Positions 7,008 through 7,341 of a stretch of 7,341 nt of DNA are shown here, in pieces. The DNA comes from Candidatus Hydrogenedentota bacterium (GTDB lineage: Bacteria > Hydrogenedentota > Hydrogenedentia > Hydrogenedentales > SLHB01). The stretch is taken from positions 1-7,341 of the forward strand of contig SLSB01000472.1 in the NCBI GenBank assembly GCA_007130675.1, in the 5' to 3' direction. The notes under the pieces are model-generated. The model had not been told where the DNA came from and made no database searches. It saw only the letters and a program-made list of their open reading frames with translations. A program made the position numbers and the translations under genes. How positions within the stretch are numbered: position 1 is the stretch's first letter; the number at the start of each line of letters is the position of its first letter.

Positions 7008-7022
7008 ACGACTGCGCGCAAG

Positions 7023-7076
7023 AATGCTCGACGCTCTCGCCCGCTCCGCCAAATCCGGCAAAGAGATTAGGTTGTA
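7023..7076 (+). repeat. Direct repeat, right copy of the oxidoreductase gene tail
   Basis: This is the partner of 4893-4946 with 52 of 54 identical bases. The match starts abruptly after the cassette's last stop codon. It marks the right boundary of the islet, after which GC-rich sequence resumes. Confidence 0.9.
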
Positions 7077-7077
7077 A
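7024..7077 (+). pseudogene. Remnant of a Gfo/Idh/MocA oxidoreductase C-terminus (17 codons)
   Basis: Read in the same frame as the oxidoreductase, this encodes MLDALARSAKSGKEIRL and a TAA stop, against MLDALARSAKSGKEIKL and TAG in the intact gene. The changes are one silent (AAG/AAA), one conservative (Lys/Arg) and one stop-for-stop. The copy has no ribosome binding site and no upstream part of the gene, so it is not expected to be expressed. It is either the original tail displaced by the insertion or the leftover end of a second related gene. Confidence 0.7.
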
Positions 7078-7142
7078 GGGCTCGCCACCGGTATACGGCT
7101 GAGCGCGGGCATTGCGGTAGCGGTCTGCGGGGCTCGCGGTTT

Positions 7143-7175
7143 GTCTGTTGGTCTGTTGTCATGTCTTGTCATGTC
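7143..7175 (+). repeat. Two interlocked short tandem repeats
   Basis: GTCTGTTG occurs twice back to back (7143-7158) and TTGTCATGTC twice back to back (7156-7175), the two arrays sharing TTG at 7156-7158. Both are exact. They lie directly upstream of a promoter-like sequence and may be operator half-sites or a slippage product. Confidence 0.6.
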
Positions 7176-7176
7176 T

Positions 7177-7205
7177 TTGCGCACACGCGGAGGATGTGGC
7201 ACAAT
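7177..7205 (+). promoter_or_regulatory. Candidate promoter of the last gene
   Basis: TTGCGC (7177-7182) and CACAAT (7200-7205) are spaced by 17 bases, with 3 of 6 and 4 of 6 matches to sigma-70 boxes. Transcription would start near 7212, which suits the ATG at 7246 and would exclude the in-frame ATG at 7204. A sigma-54 reading (TGGCAC at 7197-7202) fails because GC is absent at the required -12 position. Confidence 0.3.
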
Positions 7206-7245
7206 GGGCGTGTTTTCGCACGGTAAAACTGCAAAGGGGAGTGCT

Positions 7246-7341
7246 ATGTCCGGGAAACAATCTGGGCGCAAGAAGCCTGGCAAGGTCAAGACAACTATCC
7301 AACCCATTACAACCGAGAAAGAGTTGGACGAGTTACTGTCG
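7246..7341 (+). CDS. N-terminus of an unidentified protein (3' end outside window)
   Basis: Thirty-two codons are visible: a lysine/arginine-rich start (MSGKQSGRKKPGKVK) followed by TTIQPITTEKELDELLS, which looks like the beginning of a folded domain. An 'ITTEKELDELL' segment would suit the first strand and helix of a thioredoxin-like fold, but this is a guess from very little sequence. The ATG at 7246 has AAAGGGGAG ending four bases upstream. An in-frame ATG at 7204, ten bases after GGAGG (7189-7193), would add 14 residues and cannot be excluded. The N-terminus is not hydrophobic, so no signal peptide is seen. Confidence 0.7.
   Translation, partial: MSGKQSGRKKPGKVKTTIQPITTEKELDELLS

Larger units (their letters stand above)
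4948..7022. mobile_element. Putative accessory islet inserted at the oxidoreductase 3' end
   Basis: The segment lies between two near-identical copies of the oxidoreductase 3' end and differs in composition from its flanks. Hand counts of single 60-base lines give 45% GC (5521-5580), 45% (6301-6360) and 38% (6481-6540), against 65% (1921-1980) and 67% (4441-4500) outside. It carries a compact cassette of three genes of unknown function, plus a possible leader ORF. No integrase, transposase, resolvase or terminal inverted repeat is visible, so it cannot move by itself. It may be a remnant of a larger integrated element, a passenger mobilised by an enzyme encoded elsewhere, or the product of homologous recombination between related gene tails. 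The stretch 4948-5040 holds no gene that I can support. Confidence 0.55.

Noticed and set aside
4948..7022. Insertion sequence or transposon with terminal inverted repeats
   Set aside because: I found no matching inverted ends and no transposase; the flanking repeats are long copies of a gene tail, not short target-site duplications.
7197..7212. Sigma-54 promoter beginning TGGCAC
   Set aside because: The -24 element looks right, but the required GC at the -12 position is absent.

Overview
This is a GC-rich bacterial chromosome segment with every supportable gene on the + strand. The housekeeping part holds the 3' portion of an acetyl-xylan-esterase-like alpha/beta hydrolase, a complete alpha-glucan (glycogen) phosphorylase and a Gfo/Idh/MocA-family oxidoreductase. 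This mix of carbohydrate esterase, glucan phosphorylase and an oxidoreductase with the WYRRKG...WF.QK..GFGALGDIGVH signature fits a heterotroph with a large carbohydrate gene set, of the kind common in Planctomycetes/Lentisphaerae-like or Hydrogenedentota-like lineages. The taxonomic suggestion is inference; nothing in the window is diagnostic.

Layout: 1-1107 is the hydrolase, whose start lies upstream of the window. 1108-1235 is an intergenic region with a hairpin just after the hydrolase stop and a candidate promoter/operator for the phosphorylase. 1236-3794 is the phosphorylase. 3795-3897 holds two hairpins and the strong ribosome binding site of the oxidoreductase at 3898-4947. 7246-7341 is the start of a further gene with a basic N-terminus.

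Between the oxidoreductase and the last gene sits an accessory islet of about 2.1 kb (about 4948-7022) with visibly lower GC. It carries a tightly packed cassette: a TIGR04255-type protein (5267-6061), a protein with an NWDSYGA motif (6063-6632) and a small protein with LLYRRF and NDNYAHC motifs (6633-7007). A possible leader ORF with a strong Shine-Dalgarno precedes them at 5080-5289. Gaps of 1 and 0 bases imply co-translation and a shared function, which is not known.

The most notable observation is that the last 54 bases of the oxidoreductase gene (4893-4946) recur in direct orientation at 7023-7076 with only two mismatches, exactly 2130 bases downstream, immediately after the cassette. 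The cassette is therefore bracketed by two copies of a gene 3' end. This is the footprint expected of integration into a gene tail, or of recombination between related gene tails, yet there is no integrase or transposase in the window.
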